Assembly (NCBI GenBank): GCA_005116835.1
Contig: SWDM01000018.1
Coordinates: 1-64,000, forward strand
Direction of reading: 5' to 3'
DNA: 64,000 nt
DNA from: Nitrospira sp.
GTDB taxonomy: Bacteria > Nitrospirota > Nitrospiria > Nitrospirales > Nitrospiraceae
Under the pieces are notes generated by a model. It was not told where the DNA came from. It did not search any database and worked only from the letters and a program-made list of their open reading frames with translations. Below, one piece after another: positions 1 through 10,447 of this stretch (its first letter is position 1; every line of letters begins with the position of its first letter). A program made the position numbers and the translations under genes.

Positions 1-2
1 CG

Positions 3-305
3 CTGCTCTATGGCGCGACGATCAATCCGTTGGACCTGGTCCTCAGTCAACAGGCCAATAGCCTCCGGATTGCCATCCATGGGTCGACCGACAGAGTCAC
101 GATTCAGAATTGGTTCAGTGCGCCGACTACGGCGCGAGTGGAAACGATCCAAGCAGGGAATGGACAAACGTTGCTCAGCACACAGGTAGATCAATTGATT
201 CAGGCGATGGCCTCGTTCAGTCAGCAAACGGGTCTCACCTGGGATCAGGCCATCGACCAACAGCCGCAGCAAGTGCAGGCGGTCTTAGCCGCGAGCTGGC
301 AGTAG
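3..305 (+). CDS. RTX (haemolysin-type Ca-binding) protein, C-terminal part
   Basis: The reading frame is open from the window edge, so only the last 100 residues are seen. They are about 79% identical by eye to the C-terminus of the RTX protein at the other end of the window (63415-63999), which does show glycine/aspartate nonapeptide repeats just upstream. That homology, rather than repeats seen here, is the basis for the call. The region holds the module LLYGATINPLDL, then VTIQNW, typical of the segment that follows RTX repeats in secreted proteins. RTX proteins usually leave the cell by type I secretion with a C-terminal uncleaved signal, and a type I system lies at 11.5-15.3 kb. The gene ends with TAG. 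Confidence 0.8.
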   Translation: MLYGATINPLDLVLSQQANSLRIAIHGSTDRVTIQNWFSAPTTARVETIQAGNGQTLLSTQVDQLIQAMASFSQQTGLTWDQAIDQQPQQVQAVLAASWQ

Positions 306-381
306 CCTCGTGAGCGCGTGACCCGAATAAGTAAATCGACGAGAGTGTTCGGGCAATGAGACCCCTCTCGGTGTCGTAGGA

Positions 382-423
382 CGCGGAGCGGCAGCGCCCC
401 TGTGTCGCAGCTGCCGCTCCGCG
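382..423 (+). terminator. GC-rich hairpin downstream of the RTX gene
   Basis: A perfect stem of about 14 bp (left arm GCGGAGCGGCAGC at 383-395, right arm at 410-422, extended by one C-G pair) encloses a 14-nt loop, about 80 nt after the RTX stop codon. No T-run follows, so it may be a Rho-assisted stop or RNA-stabilising hairpin rather than a classic intrinsic terminator. Confidence 0.5.
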
Positions 424-762
424 CTCCATAATTCTGACTGTTTCTGCAGTGGGGACTTAGCGTGGCATCATGAAGACCGGTCGGGAGTTATTGTGCCACC
501 ACACTGCTAGTCCTCAGCTGCACCCCGGACGGTTTCGAGCGCAGGTGGCTGGATCCTGAGACTGCAATACGGACAGATTTCGTTATAGCGATGCCGTTAG
601 TCTTCTGTCAGGACTTGTGCTTTCTTTGAATCTCAAAGCGGGGAAGTGCCCTCAACACTGGCTGGATACCCTGCCCTCCACCAAACTTATTTCCCCAGTC
701 ACAAGCCACAGCTCGCGCTGCCTTAGGTATTGGGAAGGCATGAAACTCTACCCATTAAGACG
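424..762. other. Intergenic, no gene seen
   Basis: About 340 bases lie between the RTX terminator hairpin and the converging minus-strand gene. The open frames here have no ribosome binding site and their translations look like no protein family. Nothing else was recognised. Confidence 0.4.
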
Positions 763-1248
763 CTACGTAGGTTTTCTCTGGCCATCCTCTTTGCGCCTCT
801 GTTGCTTCCCTCCTATGCTGTTGCGCTCATTCTCGTAACCCACAGCGGCGTAGTACAGCACGAGATTGAAGAACTGGCCGAGCAGGTGCATCAGCTCCAG
901 CTGCCCGTGCAGCTCCATGGCGCTATCGGACAGACCTTCGCGCTCGACGAAGTCGCGCACATGCTCCTTGGTGGCGATGATGGCCCAAACGAAGTGGCTG
1001 TAGGCTACGCCCTGCTGGGCGCGCGCCGCGCCCAGCTCGGTGTAACGCCGCTCCACCTGGGTTTCGGTCTTGTCTAACAGCCAGTCACTCAGGTTGCGGT
1101 AGATCTCGCGGGTGCGGGCTTCGAGTTCCTTCACCGGAACCTTGTTCAAGTCGCTGCACCGGGGAGAGCTCCAAACCTTCTCGCTGAGATCGCGGGAAAG
1201 CTGTTCGATGTGATTCTCGATAAGTCGCACCAATCGGACAGCCAGCAT
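763..1248 (-). CDS. RsbRD N-terminal domain-like sensor protein
   Basis: A 161-residue soluble, all-helical protein. The arrangement (an N-terminal helix with IENHIEQLSRDLSEK, a central FVWAIIATKEHVRDFVE segment and a C-terminal FFNLVLYYAAVGYE helix) resembles the RsbRD N-terminal domain, a globin-like fold found in stressosome proteins and at the N-terminus of some histidine kinases. Here it stands alone with no output domain. The start is fixed by a strong ribosome binding site, GGAGGTACCTC then ATG. No operon partner is close: the next minus-strand gene is about 420 bases downstream. The assignment is from motif memory and is moderate; ligand and partner are unknown. Confidence 0.6.
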   Translation of the reverse strand: MLAVRLVRLIENHIEQLSRDLSEKVWSSPRCSDLNKVPVKELEARTREIYRNLSDWLLDKTETQVERRYTELGAARAQQGVAYSHFVWAIIATKEHVRDFVEREGLSDSAMELHGQLELMHLLGQFFNLVLYYAAVGYENERNSIGGKQQRRKEDGQRKPT

Positions 1249-1666
1249 GAGGTACCTCCAGATAGAATTAGCGTCTTCGTCGGGGGATTCGCGGTTCCCA
1301 AATCCTAGGCGGAAACATTACTCGATAGGTGACGCCAACGTCAATCACGCGCTGGCCAAAGACGTCTGGTGACTCTATACCGAGAGATACTGTCCTTGAG
1401 CGGGTGGACAGGGAAGCGCAAAAGGCAAAGAAAAGTCTATGGCAATGGCTCAAGTGGATGGAGTATGGGTGCGGAGGGTTATGACTTGTTGTTGCCGAGC
1501 TTGGATTCCGTCTGCAACGTTCTTAGCGGCACCAGAATTGTGGGGCAATACAGCAGGCAACCCCGCCCTCTCCAGGCTTCACTCAAGCCCAGGCTGACGA
1601 GTCAGCTGTCGCGAAGGCGGTCCACCGGATCATCGGCTTGCAAGTGCAGGAAGGGAGGCGGCTGCT
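1249..1666. other. Intergenic, no convincing gene
   Basis: About 420 bases between the RsbRD-like gene and the HPt gene. A plus-strand stretch near 1374-1482 reads as a charged, tryptophan-containing peptide, but it has no start codon or ribosome binding site and could be a decayed gene end. No hairpin or repeat was recognised. Confidence 0.3.
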
Positions 1667-1996
1667 TCATTTCCGATACACCACATTAACTCGAGCAAGA
1701 AAGTCGATGAGTTTTTCGGTATGCCGTCGAATTGCATCTCTGTCTTCCCGTGCTGCCGCTTGTTCCAAACCAGCCCCCAGCTCACTGATGGCCTCGAACC
1801 CGTATCCTCCTCCATCCCCCTTCATACGATGACCGATGACTTGAATCTGGGATAGATTTCTCTCCAGTAACGCAGTTTCAATTGTCTGCACATCACGTCG
1901 GCGATTCTCCAAAAATCCTGGGACGATCTCTTCAAGGCCTTGGTCGATGTACAGAGTGATGCCGTTCTCAGTATTTCCGTTTGATCTCGTGGTCAT
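1667..1996 (-). CDS. Standalone histidine phosphotransfer (HPt) protein
   Basis: 109 residues, the size of a single HPt four-helix bundle. The phospho-acceptor is His56 in the motif [14 protein letters not shown], which matches the HPt signature (His-x-x-Lys-Gly followed by glycines and an aromatic). Its ATG overlaps the TGA of the upstream hybrid kinase by four bases, so the two are translationally coupled. In the inferred relay it would take phosphate from one of the kinase's receiver domains and pass it to a separate response regulator; the two regulators at the head of this operon are the obvious partners. It carries no other domain. Confidence 0.88.
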   Translation of the reverse strand: MTTRSNGNTENGITLYIDQGLEEIVPGFLENRRRDVQTIETALLERNLSQIQVIGHRMKGDGGGYGFEAISELGAGLEQAAAREDRDAIRRHTEKLIDFLARVNVVYRK

Positions 1997-4900
1997 GATA
2001 TATGCCGTCCTTTACAAACATGGAGGACTTCCAAGAGGGTATGCTTCTTGATGGGCTTTGTCATATGGGCATTGCAGCCGGCGTCGAGAGTCTTGAGCAC
2101 CTCTTCTTTGAGTGCCAGAGCAGTCAAGGCAATCACCTCTGTGGGCGGAAGATCATGCTCCCGTTCCCAGGCTCGAATGGCTTTCGTCGCCTCATACCCG
2201 TCCATGACCGGCATCTGCACATCCATCAGAATGAGGTCGTAGTGGCCTTCCTTAAACAACTTCAGCGCGATGGCTCCGTTGTCTGCGATGTCGAGTCGAT
2301 TGGGAGTCTGCTTCAGATAGGAACGGATCAGCACCTGATTATCTGGAGAATCATCTGCCAATAAAATGCGCAGCGCTCTCGATTCGGTATGAGATGCCTG
2401 AGCCGCTGCCGCTGTACCAGTCGCCGGTTGAATACCCTTAGTACGGTCAAGGGCGATGCCGATGGTATGTAACAGATCCGATCTCCTAATGGGTTTGATC
2501 AAATAGCCCCCTAACCCCATGTCGTAGGTACGGGCGATATCGTCAGCCCAATGGTCAGAAGCCATCATCACGATCGTCGGGCACTGGGGAGAACCGGCCC
2601 GTCTGATCTCTTCGACGACTTGAAACCCATCCATCTCAGGCATGCGACAGTCGAGAACCAAGAGGGCGTAGGGTCGTCCTGAAGCGGCGGCTCGCTGCCA
2701 TTCCGCGATAGCCTCACGACCGGACGCAATGGCCATTACTTCCGCGCCAAAAGCCGCCATGGTTTCTTGAAGAATCAGGCGGTTGGTGGCATGGTCATCG
2801 ACCGCGAGGATTCTGACCCCTTCAAGATTGAGTGGAGCCACGTCTTGTGAGGCTTTCGGGCCGGATTGCGCCGTGAGCCGGACGCAACAATGAAACGTGC
2901 TGCCCCCTCCGAGGATGCTCTCCACCCAGATTCGTCCGTTCATGAGTTCCGCTATTTGCTTTGAAATGGTCAGACCTAAACCAGTCCCCCCATACTTGCG
3001 CGTTGTGGAGGCGTGGGCTTGCGTGAAACTTTCAAAAATAGAGGCAAGCTTATCCGGCGGTACGCCGATCCCCGTATCGCTGACAGAAATTCGTATGGCG
3101 CCAGGCATAGGGAGTTCCGGATCCGGCATGACCCGTACCGTGACAGAGCCGCTATCGGTGAATTTGATCGCATTACCGATGAGATTCAGGAGGATCTGGT
3201 GGAGTCGATTCGGATCGCCGATCACCGCGCAAGAGACGTCAGGGGAGAGATGGCACGCCAGTTCGAGGCCTTTCTCATTGGCCCGCATGGCGAGAATCTC
3301 GATGGCCTTTTCAAGCAAGTCATTCAAATCGAAGTCGGTTGATTCCAGTTCCAGATGGCCGACTTCGATTTTCGACAGGTCGAGAATGTCATTGATGAGA
3401 TTCAATAGGTTTCCGCCGGCACGGCGGAATATGCGCAGGTATTTTCGTTGCTCCGGATTCAAGTCCGTTTCCCATAACAGGTCAGCCATGCCGATTATGG
3501 CGTTCATGGGCGTACGGATCTCGTGACTGACGCTGGCAAGGAATTCATTTTTTGCGGCGCTCGCATTTTCTGCTCTCTCCTTAGCCAGGCGCAGGGCTTT
3601 CTCTGATTCCTCACGTTCCATAGACTCCATCGCGAGCGTCACCATCGTGGCGAATGACGAAGCAACCGTCATTTCCTCGGTGGTCCAACTGCGATGGCTG
3701 CCGAGATGTTCATGGCACAGAACCCCCACTGTCTTCCCCTTGTACCTGATCGGCGCATCGAGCATCGCGCCGATTCCAAGCGGCGTGAGATACGTCGAAG
3801 AAAACTCGCTGGTGCGAGGATCGGAATGGGCATCGTAGGCAGCAAGAGTCGATTCTACCTGTTCCAACGCCTGAAAATAAGACGGGTATTGGTTGGCTAG
3901 GAGAACGATCCCAGCACTGTGTTGCCTGGTCGACGCCTCATACAGATCTTGCAGCCGAATGGCCGAGCGGTCTTCCTGAAACAGCCAGATGCCGGCGCGC
4001 CCTACCGTCAACACGCGGCTCGCCATTTCAGTAATAGCCTGGAGCGCTTGCTGGAGGTCTCCCGAGATGATTGACTCTCTCTGGGCCAATTCGAGCAGCG
4101 CTGCCTGGTGTTTTTGGAGCAAGGTGAAGCGCTGCCTTTCTTCTTTGGCAACTCGCTTGCTTTCTGTGATGTCACGACAGGTGCAAATGAGGTCGGGGTT
4201 CTGCCCCTCGCTCAAACTCACCTGCTGCAACGCCACTTCGACGTCGAAGGGCTCTCCGCTTTTCTTTCTACCCACCAATTCTCCGCGCCAATATCCGACC
4301 AGCTTCAAGAATGGAACATGGTCTCGCTCAATCGTGCGCTGTTGATCGGGCCCGTAGAGCTCTTTCCACGACTTTCCGATCAACCCTTCGACCTCGTAGC
4401 CATACAGCGAGGCATGGGCTGGATTCATATAGGTGAACCGCCCATCGGCATTGAGAATGGCCATGCCTTCCATGCCGTGATCCACAGCGCGTTGAAGTTG
4501 AAGCAGCTTCTCATGCTGGCGTTTCTGCTCTGTGATATCTTCCGAGATGCCGAGCAAGTAGCGGGGGCGTCCTTGCTGATCCATAATAGGGATTTTTTTC
4601 GTGTGAAGAATCCGCTGCCCATTTCTTTTCGTCTCGATGGATTCTTCAGGAATATCGATAAGACTTCTACCCTCAAGCACTTCCTGATCCTTGCTCGTAA
4701 AAAAGTCTGCTTCAGCCTTTGGAAAGAAGTCGTAGTCGTTCCTGCCCAGGAGCTCATCGCGCGAATACCCAAGTAGACTCTCTCCTGCACGATTTAATCG
4801 AACGAACCGGAGATCGCGGGCATCCTTCACAAATATCATATGCGGAATGTTCTCAAGAATTGATTGCGTGAAGCAATCAACCTCCTGCATGTCCAGCTCA

Positions 4901-5421
4901 ATGCGCTTGCGCTCGCTGATATCTTGGCCGATAGCCAGAACGCCTTGCACTTTGTCCTTGCCAACGACGACACGGTTGACGCTCCACAACAGTGTGTGTC
5001 GGACACCGTTCCGGCTGATGACCTCATTTTCATATGCAGGAGTGGGCACCCCTTGAATCACCTTCTGGATGTCGGCGGATACAGCTTTCTGGACTTCCTG
5101 AGGCAAGAAGGTTGTGAGATAGTCTTTCCCCACGACCTCTTCCCGGAGCCAACCATAGATTCGTTCGGCCGCGTGATTCCACTCGAAGATTCGGCACTGT
5201 GGCGTTAGACCGATGATCACACATGGGCTGGTCTCCAACAAGCATCGATACAAGTCCTCGCCCGCCAACAACGCTTGTCCGATAGCGTTCGGTTCGCGAT
5301 AGCCAACGGCTGGGACACGAGATCGTGCAGAGATTCCGTTTTGTGGTGCTTCAGCTTGGCGTGGTGAACGACTCTTTTTGGTAGAGCTCTGGCGGGCAGG
5401 CAACTTCGATCGCTTGATCAT
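1993..5421 (-). CDS. Hybrid sensor histidine kinase, 3 PAS, GAF, HisKA, HATPase, 2 receivers
   Basis: 1142 residues with no membrane segment, hence a cytoplasmic sensor. Domains in order: PAS at about 55-172, PAS at about 180-302, PAS at about 308-425, GAF at about 440-605, HisKA dimerisation domain with phospho-acceptor His633 ([15 protein letters not shown]), HATPase (DTGIGVP and [12 protein letters not shown]-binding boxes) and two receiver domains, the second with [13 protein letters not shown]. The first PAS ends in the usual GQDISERKR linker. It is the third gene of a four-gene operon ending in an HPt protein, and it lacks its own HPt domain. Phosphate flow His - Asp - His(HPt) - Asp is inferred. 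The signal is unknown; multiple PAS domains plus a GAF suggest redox, light or small-ligand input. Confidence 0.93.
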   Translation of the reverse strand: MIKRSKLPARQSSTKKSRSPRQAEAPQNGISARSRVPAVGYREPNAIGQALLAGEDLYRCLLETSPCVIIGLTPQCRIFEWNHAAERIYGWLREEVVGKDYLTTFLPQEVQKAVSADIQKVIQGVPTPAYENEVISRNGVRHTLLWSVNRVVVGKDKVQGVLAIGQDISERKRIELDMQEVDCFTQSILENIPHMIFVKDARDLRFVRLNRAGESLLGYSRDELLGRNDYDFFPKAEADFFTSKDQEVLEGRSLIDIPEESIETKRNGQRILHTKKIPIMDQQGRPRYLLGISEDITEQKRQHEKLLQLQRAVDHGMEGMAILNADGRFTYMNPAHASLYGYEVEGLIGKSWKELYGPDQQRTIERDHVPFLKLVGYWRGELVGRKKSGEPFDVEVALQQVSLSEGQNPDLICTCRDITESKRVAKEERQRFTLLQKHQAALLELAQRESIISGDLQQALQAITEMASRVLTVGRAGIWLFQEDRSAIRLQDLYEASTRQHSAGIVLLANQYPSYFQALEQVESTLAAYDAHSDPRTSEFSSTYLTPLGIGAMLDAPIRYKGKTVGVLCHEHLGSHRSWTTEEMTVASSFATMVTLAMESMEREESEKALRLAKERAENASAAKNEFLASVSHEIRTPMNAIIGMADLLWETDLNPEQRKYLRIFRRAGGNLLNLINDILDLSKIEVGHLELESTDFDLNDLLEKAIEILAMRANEKGLELACHLSPDVSCAVIGDPNRLHQILLNLIGNAIKFTDSGSVTVRVMPDPELPMPGAIRISVSDTGIGVPPDKLASIFESFTQAHASTTRKYGGTGLGLTISKQIAELMNGRIWVESILGGGSTFHCCVRLTAQSGPKASQDVAPLNLEGVRILAVDDHATNRLILQETMAAFGAEVMAIASGREAIAEWQRAAASGRPYALLVLDCRMPEMDGFQVVEEIRRAGSPQCPTIVMMASDHWADDIARTYDMGLGGYLIKPIRRSDLLHTIGIALDRTKGIQPATGTAAAAQASHTESRALRILLADDSPDNQVLIRSYLKQTPNRLDIADNGAIALKLFKEGHYDLILMDVQMPVMDGYEATKAIRAWEREHDLPPTEVIALTALALKEEVLKTLDAGCNAHMTKPIKKHTLLEVLHVCKGRHIS

Positions 5422-5491
5422 AGTGTGGAGTAAGGAGCCGGCTGTTCGGCCAAGGGGCCTTCCTATGGTTGGCTCTGGACAGTGCGAACCA

Positions 5492-6499
5492 TCACGTATC
5501 GTGGTTATGCGGTACGAGGGTGAGGACGCTGGCTTGTTTGGCCCTGTTTCGTCCTTCTTGCTTGGCTTGATAAAGTGCTTGATCCGCTGCCTTGATCAAA
5601 TCGGTGGGAGAGGTGTTTCGGCTGGGGATCATACTGGCGAAGCCCGCGCTGATGGTCCCGCAACTACCATCGGCATGTGTAATTCCGAGAGCCTCGATCC
5701 GTTGCCGAAGCGTTTCCGCTACCTGCGCCGCCCCATCCATACGGGTGCCGGGAAGCACAATGACGAATTCGTCTCCGCCGTACCGAGCCACGAGATCTCC
5801 CGGCCTGTTGACGGCGGTGGAAATCGCAGCGGCGACCTGCCTGAGACATTCGTCGCCCGACGTGTGGCCGAGAGTATCGTTATAGGATTTGAATCGATCG
5901 ATGTCGAGCATGATCAGAGAGAGAGGCGTCAATTCACGGACGGCACGCCGCCATTCCTGGTCAAGGAAATCGTCGAACTGCCGTCGGTTGGTAATGCCTG
6001 TGAGACCGTCAAGACAGGACAGGCGAAGCAGCATCTGATTCGCTTCCTGGAGTTGACGCATCACTTCAAGAAGTTCCTGCTCCCTGGCGCGCCGCCGGTC
6101 GATTTCATGGACCAGCCGCAACACCGATCGGACACGAGTTAGGATTTCACTCTTGTTGATGGGTTTCCCAATGTAGTCGAGTGCGCCGGCGGCAAAGGCA
6201 AGTTGGAGATCGACCGGGTCGGTCTTTACTGTGACCATCATGATGGGCGTATCACGAAACCGTTCGACCGCCTTAATCTGGCGGCAGGCTTCAATGCCGT
6301 TCATCTCCGGCATGAGAAGGTCCATGAGAATCAGGTCGACTCGAGAGGCGGCAGCGTGCTTCCCATCGTCGAGTCCCAATAGACGGAATGCCGCGGCGGC
6401 CGAGTCGGCCACCAGAAGATCGTCGTAACCGGCAGCTGAAAGGATCGACTGAAGCAAGATGCGGTCATCGGCGGAGTCGTCAACGATTAAGATACCCAT
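5492..6499 (-). CDS. Response regulator with GGDEF diguanylate cyclase output
   Basis: 335 residues from the chosen start: an N-terminal receiver ([13 protein letters not shown], phospho-Asp in [13 protein letters not shown], conserved Lys in [11 protein letters not shown]), a coiled linker and a GGDEF domain with an intact GGDEF signature. An RxxD inhibitory site (RPGD) lies five residues before it, so product inhibition by c-di-GMP is expected. An upstream in-frame start would add 30 residues overlapping the preceding gene; the start that begins right at the receiver strand is preferred. It is the second gene of the phosphorelay operon, so the operon's output is most likely a change in c-di-GMP level. 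The domain layout is PleD/WspR-like. Confidence 0.92.
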   Translation of the reverse strand: MGILIVDDSADDRILLQSILSAAGYDDLLVADSAAAAFRLLGLDDGKHAAASRVDLILMDLLMPEMNGIEACRQIKAVERFRDTPIMMVTVKTDPVDLQLAFAAGALDYIGKPINKSEILTRVRSVLRLVHEIDRRRAREQELLEVMRQLQEANQMLLRLSCLDGLTGITNRRQFDDFLDQEWRRAVRELTPLSLIMLDIDRFKSYNDTLGHTSGDECLRQVAAAISTAVNRPGDLVARYGGDEFVIVLPGTRMDGAAQVAETLRQRIEALGITHADGSCGTISAGFASMIPSRNTSPTDLIKAADQALYQAKQEGRNRAKQASVLTLVPHNHDT

Positions 6500-6549
6500 G
6501 TCGTGTGTATCCAGTGAATAGGAGCGATATACTTGAGAAATCGTAGCAG

Positions 6550-7188
6550 TTAGTCCTGATAAACTCCAGGATAAAGCTTTTTCACACAAGGCTGGCAGAT
6601 GCCGTGGCTGAATTCAGCCTCAGAATGTTCGCCGATATATTCCTCCAACTGTTGCCAAAATCCACCATCATTGCGGATTTTCTTACAGGATGCGCAGATT
6701 GGAATGAGCCCTCTAAGGACTTTGACATCCCGCAGTGCTTTCTGCAGCTCTTCGTTGCTTCGACGGAGCTCCGCTTCGCGGGCTTTGCGACAATCCATTT
6801 CTTTTTTCAGCACCAGCGCGGAGGAGACACGAGCCAGGAGTTCCATGCTGTTCACCGGTTTGGTGATGTAATCGTTCGCTCCCGCCGCAAAGGCTGCTTG
6901 GAGATTTGCGCGATCACTTTGAGCCGTAATCATGATGATGGGAATATCGCCTAGGTGCGGACGACTCTTAATTTGGCGGCAGGCTTCGACTCCATCCAAC
7001 TCCGGCATAAGGATGTCCATTAGAATCAAGTCGATGGGGACGGTCGACTTCTGGCTACCCAGATCGAGTATAGAGAATGCAGCCTTTGCCGAGTCAGCGC
7101 TCAGGAGGTCCGTGTGACAAGCCTTCCCAAGAATTGTGCGAAGGAGTACTTGTTGGTCCGGAGAGTCGTCGACGATAAGAATGCTCAT
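6550..7188 (-). CDS. Receiver-domain protein with C-terminal cysteine motif
   Basis: 212 residues: a receiver domain ([37 protein letters not shown]), a coiled-coil linker near 130-160 and a C-terminal module with two CxxC pairs, ICASCKKIR and [12 protein letters not shown], separated by an aromatic-rich HSEAEFSHG stretch. This tail occurs on many receiver proteins; it resembles a zinc ribbon but its role is not established. The start is set by AGGA about eight bases before ATG. It is the first gene of the operon and its receiver is closely related to that of the next gene, which suggests duplication. Confidence 0.88.
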   Translation of the reverse strand: MSILIVDDSPDQQVLLRTILGKACHTDLLSADSAKAAFSILDLGSQKSTVPIDLILMDILMPELDGVEACRQIKSRPHLGDIPIIMITAQSDRANLQAAFAAGANDYITKPVNSMELLARVSSALVLKKEMDCRKAREAELRRSNEELQKALRDVKVLRGLIPICASCKKIRNDGGFWQQLEEYIGEHSEAEFSHGICQPCVKKLYPGVYQD

Positions 7189-7259
7189 GCTGATTCCTGC
7201 CGGGCGCTTGCACATTCGGTGCGAACAATCACCCTTCAGTATAGCAGGCGGCGAATCGG

Positions 7260-7706
7260 CTACTGGAGCTTAGCGCGAACGAGGTCGCTGACCTGTTTGC
7301 CGTCCACAGGTTGACCTGCCAGACGAACCATCACAGCCTTCATCACCGCGCCTATTTCTTTCAGAGTTCGTGCGCCGGTTTCCTGAATGACCGAGTCCAC
7401 AAGGGTGGCGAGCTGGTCTGGGGAGAGCGCCTGAGGGAGGTAGGATTCGAGAATGGTGATTTCCTGTCGTTCTTTTGCCGCAAGTTCTGCTCGGTTACCT
7501 TTTTCAAACTGCTCAACCGATTCCCGACGTTGTTTGATCATCGTCGTCATCACACGACTCATCTCGGCATCGTCGAGATCCTTTTTTATCTCCATTTCCT
7601 TGTTCATTACGGCAGCCTTGATCATGCGAATCACGTCCATCCGCAATTGATCGCGGGCTTTCATGGCCAACTTCAGGTCTTCGCTCAGGCGGTCATGTAA
7701 TGACAT
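7260..7706 (-). CDS. yqeY: GatB/YqeY domain protein
   Basis: 148 residues covering the whole YqeY family: helical N-terminal half (MSLHDRLSEDLKLAMKARD) and the C-terminal domain shared with the GatB subunit of the tRNA amidotransferase (ESYLPQALS, then GAVMKAVMVRL and VSDLVRAKL). The GatB tail binds tRNA, but the function of free YqeY is not settled. A GAGG ribosome binding site precedes the ATG. It is transcribed in the same direction as the phosphorelay operon, 71 bases upstream of it, and could share its transcript. Confidence 0.9.
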   Translation of the reverse strand: MSLHDRLSEDLKLAMKARDQLRMDVIRMIKAAVMNKEMEIKKDLDDAEMSRVMTTMIKQRRESVEQFEKGNRAELAAKERQEITILESYLPQALSPDQLATLVDSVIQETGARTLKEIGAVMKAVMVRLAGQPVDGKQVSDLVRAKLQ

Positions 7707-7891
7707 AGAACCTCATCAATAAATGGATGCGTAGGCGTGGAGAATACCCCTTCGTCCTGCATCAGTCAACGTTCGGCTGTTACTCATGAGACGATCTGGA
7801 GGCATAGTTTTCATCTCGCGCGTAGAGTATGATATGGGTAGGATTAGGCTATAGCTCAAAGCGAGACGGGAATATCTTGGAAGGGCTGGCT

Positions 7892-8536
7892 ATGACAAGA
7901 TGTACCTCCGTGATCCAGCTGGTGAATATCCTCACGATGGCAGTGCTCGCAGCGGGTTGTACCGCCCCCACTACACAAATGACTTCGACATCCAGTTTCC
8001 GCGACACATCCCCGATGTTGCCGATACCTGCTGACGTCCAGCGTGTGGCGGTGTGGTATCCGCGTAGCGAGAGCCCTGACTGGGCCAGCGCCTATGGTCG
8101 CTTGGAAGAAGCGGCGTTCGAACTCAAGCTTTCTCGCCCGGAACTGAGGATCATTGATCGATCCCACATACCGAGCATTGTTTCAGAACAGCGCTATCAG
8201 GTCAGCGGACTGGTCTCTGAAGAAAGCGCCGTCCGCATAGGACAGATGTTGGGTGTCGATAGCGTGTTGATCTATCGCATCGACGGACCGACGTTGCGCG
8301 ACCGATTCTTCGCGCGCAAGGATCGCGATCTTCCGCCGGTAACCATCACGAGCAAGATTATTCGGGTCGAGAGCGGAGAAGTCGTCTATCACAATGTGGT
8401 ATCGGCGCGGGCAGACGAGCCTGAGCGATCCGCTTGGTCACTCTCAGACAATGTCGACTATCACCGCTGGAGCCGCGAGGCATTAGACCGGAGCATCAGG
8501 CAGACGGTCGACGATTTGCATCGCGCATTTGATTAA
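7892..8536 (+). CDS. Predicted lipoprotein with CsgG-like domain
   Basis: 214 residues from an ATG preceded by GGAAGGG. The N-terminus is a lipoprotein signal with lipobox LAAGC (MTRCTSVIQLVNILTMAVLAAGC). The mature part has the pattern of CsgG/curli-assembly-like periplasmic proteins: VQRVAVWYP, then LRIIDRSHIPSIVSEQ, VGQM-type strand IGQMLGVDSVLIYRI and SKIIRVESGEVVYHN. A longer in-frame start at 7829 exists but lacks a ribosome binding site and would bury the signal peptide. It is followed 23 bases on by a second small lipoprotein gene, probably co-transcribed. A related domain occurs in the lipoprotein at 23.2 kb. Confidence 0.72.
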   Translation: MTRCTSVIQLVNILTMAVLAAGCTAPTTQMTSTSSFRDTSPMLPIPADVQRVAVWYPRSESPDWASAYGRLEEAAFELKLSRPELRIIDRSHIPSIVSEQRYQVSGLVSEESAVRIGQMLGVDSVLIYRIDGPTLRDRFFARKDRDLPPVTITSKIIRVESGEVVYHNVVSARADEPERSAWSLSDNVDYHRWSREALDRSIRQTVDDLHRAFD

Positions 8537-8559
8537 CTGTCCGTACAGGGAGCTCGCAC

Positions 8560-8775
8560 ATGATTCATTGCCGGAACTGCTTTCAGCAACGGGGGGCCGC
8601 TATTGCCGGGAGTCTGTTTATCATTTTGCTGGTCACGGCTTGCACCAGCGACCAATCTAAACCCCTTCCACCGCCGACGCCGGACCAAGTACGGGGTCAT
8701 GCCGACCGGACCTTCGAAAAGCTCAGGCTAGAGGAACAGGAACGAAGCGGTCAGCCGGCGGTACCACGATACTAG
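8560..8775 (+). CDS. Small lipoprotein
   Basis: 71 residues: basic N-terminus, hydrophobic stretch GSLFIILLVTAC with lipobox LVTAC, then a proline-rich linker and a charged tail. A GGGAG site lies seven bases before the ATG. No family was recognised. Its stop codon TAG is the first three bases of the repeat element at 8773-8893, so the native C-terminus may once have been longer. Confidence 0.65.
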   Translation: MIHCRNCFQQRGAAIAGSLFIILLVTACTSDQSKPLPPPTPDQVRGHADRTFEKLRLEEQERSGQPAVPRY

Positions 8776-8893
8776 CCCGCATTATTCAGGACGGTTCGTC
8801 GCGAAATCGTTGGGCCGCGTCGCGAGAGCGGCGGGCTCGTCGTAGCAGCGGATCGGCGATTGCAGCAGAAATCCCCCTGAATAATGCGGGCTA
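8773..8893. repeat. MITE-like element, short copy, 16-bp terminal inverted repeats
   Basis: 121 bases bounded by perfect 16-bp inverted repeats, TAGCCCGCATTATTCA at the left and its complement at 8878-8893. A longer copy with the same ends and the same internal segments lies at 48449-48642. No coding capacity. It sits in the gap between two converging genes and supplies the stop codon of the plus-strand lipoprotein gene. Confidence 0.85.
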
Positions 8894-8896
8894 AAC

Positions 8897-10305
8897 TTAG
8901 GCCTGCCTATTTGATCTGGACAGTGTCCATCCCACAAACTGGACAAACGGTTTCACAAGCGGTAATTCACAGAGAAGTTGCTGGCGAGATGCCCGCGCTA
9001 CTTGGCGCGCTTCATGAAATGTGCCAAGAAGGCTGGACGAGACCAAGAGCCGAACGACGCCTGAAAGAAAGAACACAAACGGCAAATTCGATACTGGCTG
9101 GAGAGCGAACCCACCCCACTCGATGCGTGAGGGAAGACTCACTACCATCCAGCTCCCTATCAAAGCTCCTACCGACCATCCCACTGCGTTAACTGTACTG
9201 TACAGCGCAATGGCCTTCGCTCGGTCTTCCGATCTGACCGAATCGAACACATAGTTTTGCAGCCCCAATGCCAAACCAGCCCAAATAACCCCGCCAAAGA
9301 AATTTACTGCCAAGAGAAAGCCAAGATTCGCGCTCACAAGATACAGCATCGGCAAGAGCGGCACTGTGAAGCCGGTAATGGACAACAAGGCTTTGTTTCC
9401 AAAACGGTCCCCGAATTGCCCCCAGGCCTGTAACGTAAGGAGCTGACCTAGAAGGCCTGCTGCCAACCATCCTCCATAGCCGAGGTATGACAAGTGGAGA
9501 TCCTGTAACATGTACAGCACGAAAAATGGGCCGGCGATCAATACGGACGCATGCATAAGGCCTGAAAAAAGCAGAAAGCGGCGGAAGTCCCTTGTCGCGC
9601 CCTGCCGGAAGAAACTGCGAAACCCTTGCAGCGCCTCACGGTGAGCGGTTGGATGTCGATCTTGAACTGGTGACAAGGCCAGCGCCGAAAGGATGCGCGC
9701 GCTTCCGGCCAAGGCAAAGATTAGCACGAACCCCCACCAAGCAGCGGTGGAGTCCTGCCAGAGACTCAGCATCCATCCGGCTCCACAAAGCGCAAAAAAA
9801 CTGAGCGCGGCAATAATCTGGGCGCGGCGCGCAAATAGGCGCCCCGCTCATGCTGATCGATCCAATCCGTAATCAAACTGTTCCACGCCGGCGTAGTAAA
9901 GTGTGTGCAAGCGAAGTAGGCAGCTGCGCCGCCTACAACGAGCCACGCCCCCCACTGAGGAAACAACAGCGGCAGAAGCACGATGGGAATCCAGACGAAT
10001 GCCTGCCCAACCGTGCCGGCAAAAATGAGCGCTTTACGATCAGGGAACCACTGTAACAACTTCACGGAGACGAGTTGAGCCCCCGTCCCAATAAGCTGAG
10101 GCAACGCCGATAACACGCTCAATTGGAGTGGGCTTGCCTGCAAGAGCAAGGCGAAGGCGGATAAATATTGCTCTCCGCTTCCTTGCGTGATGGCCTGGCA
10201 TGCGCCATCTCGAAGACCGTAACGAAGACCTTGCTCGTCAGCAGTCTGCGTTGCAAGACTGGGTGCCCCTGCCTCTTCCTGACGTACGGGCAATGTGGGT
10301 TGCAC
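8897..10305 (-). pseudogene. MFS transporter broken by a one-base frameshift
   Basis: Two adjacent frames together make one major facilitator transporter of about 470 residues with about 12 membrane segments. The N-terminal part runs from 10305 (LRYGLRDGACQAITQGSG, then WNSLITDWIDQHERGAY). At 9833-9835 the frame slips: restoring one T in the run of three would join it to FARRAQIIAALSFFALCGAGW and the frame that ends at 8897. The C-terminal half shows typical MFS helices (WSVGALIGSWMV). The substrate is unknown. The lesion is a single base in a homopolymer, so a sequencing error is as likely as a true mutation. If real, the transporter is inactive. Confidence 0.82.
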
Positions 10306-10447
10306 AGAATCCTTTCCAACGAGAGATCTCAGACCGAGAGTAACATAGCCCGAGTTGCCGGGCGTAAAGGGATAAGCCGCTCAGTCAATCGGTGATTGAC
10401 CCCTACCCCATCTCTCGATACCATAACGCAATAGGTAACGAGCGATC

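Noticed and set aside
2897-3526. 209-residue plus-strand frame over the hybrid kinase
   Set aside because: Antisense to HisKA/HATPase coding sequence; no family resemblance.
5378-6142. 254-residue plus-strand frame over the GGDEF gene
   Set aside because: It is antisense to a well-supported receiver-GGDEF gene and resembles no protein.
8895-8960. Zinc-ribbon-like peptide end CPVCGMDTVQIK in an alternative minus-strand frame
   Set aside because: The frame is stopped by TGA a few codons upstream and overlaps the MFS 3' end, so it is either chance or too short to support.
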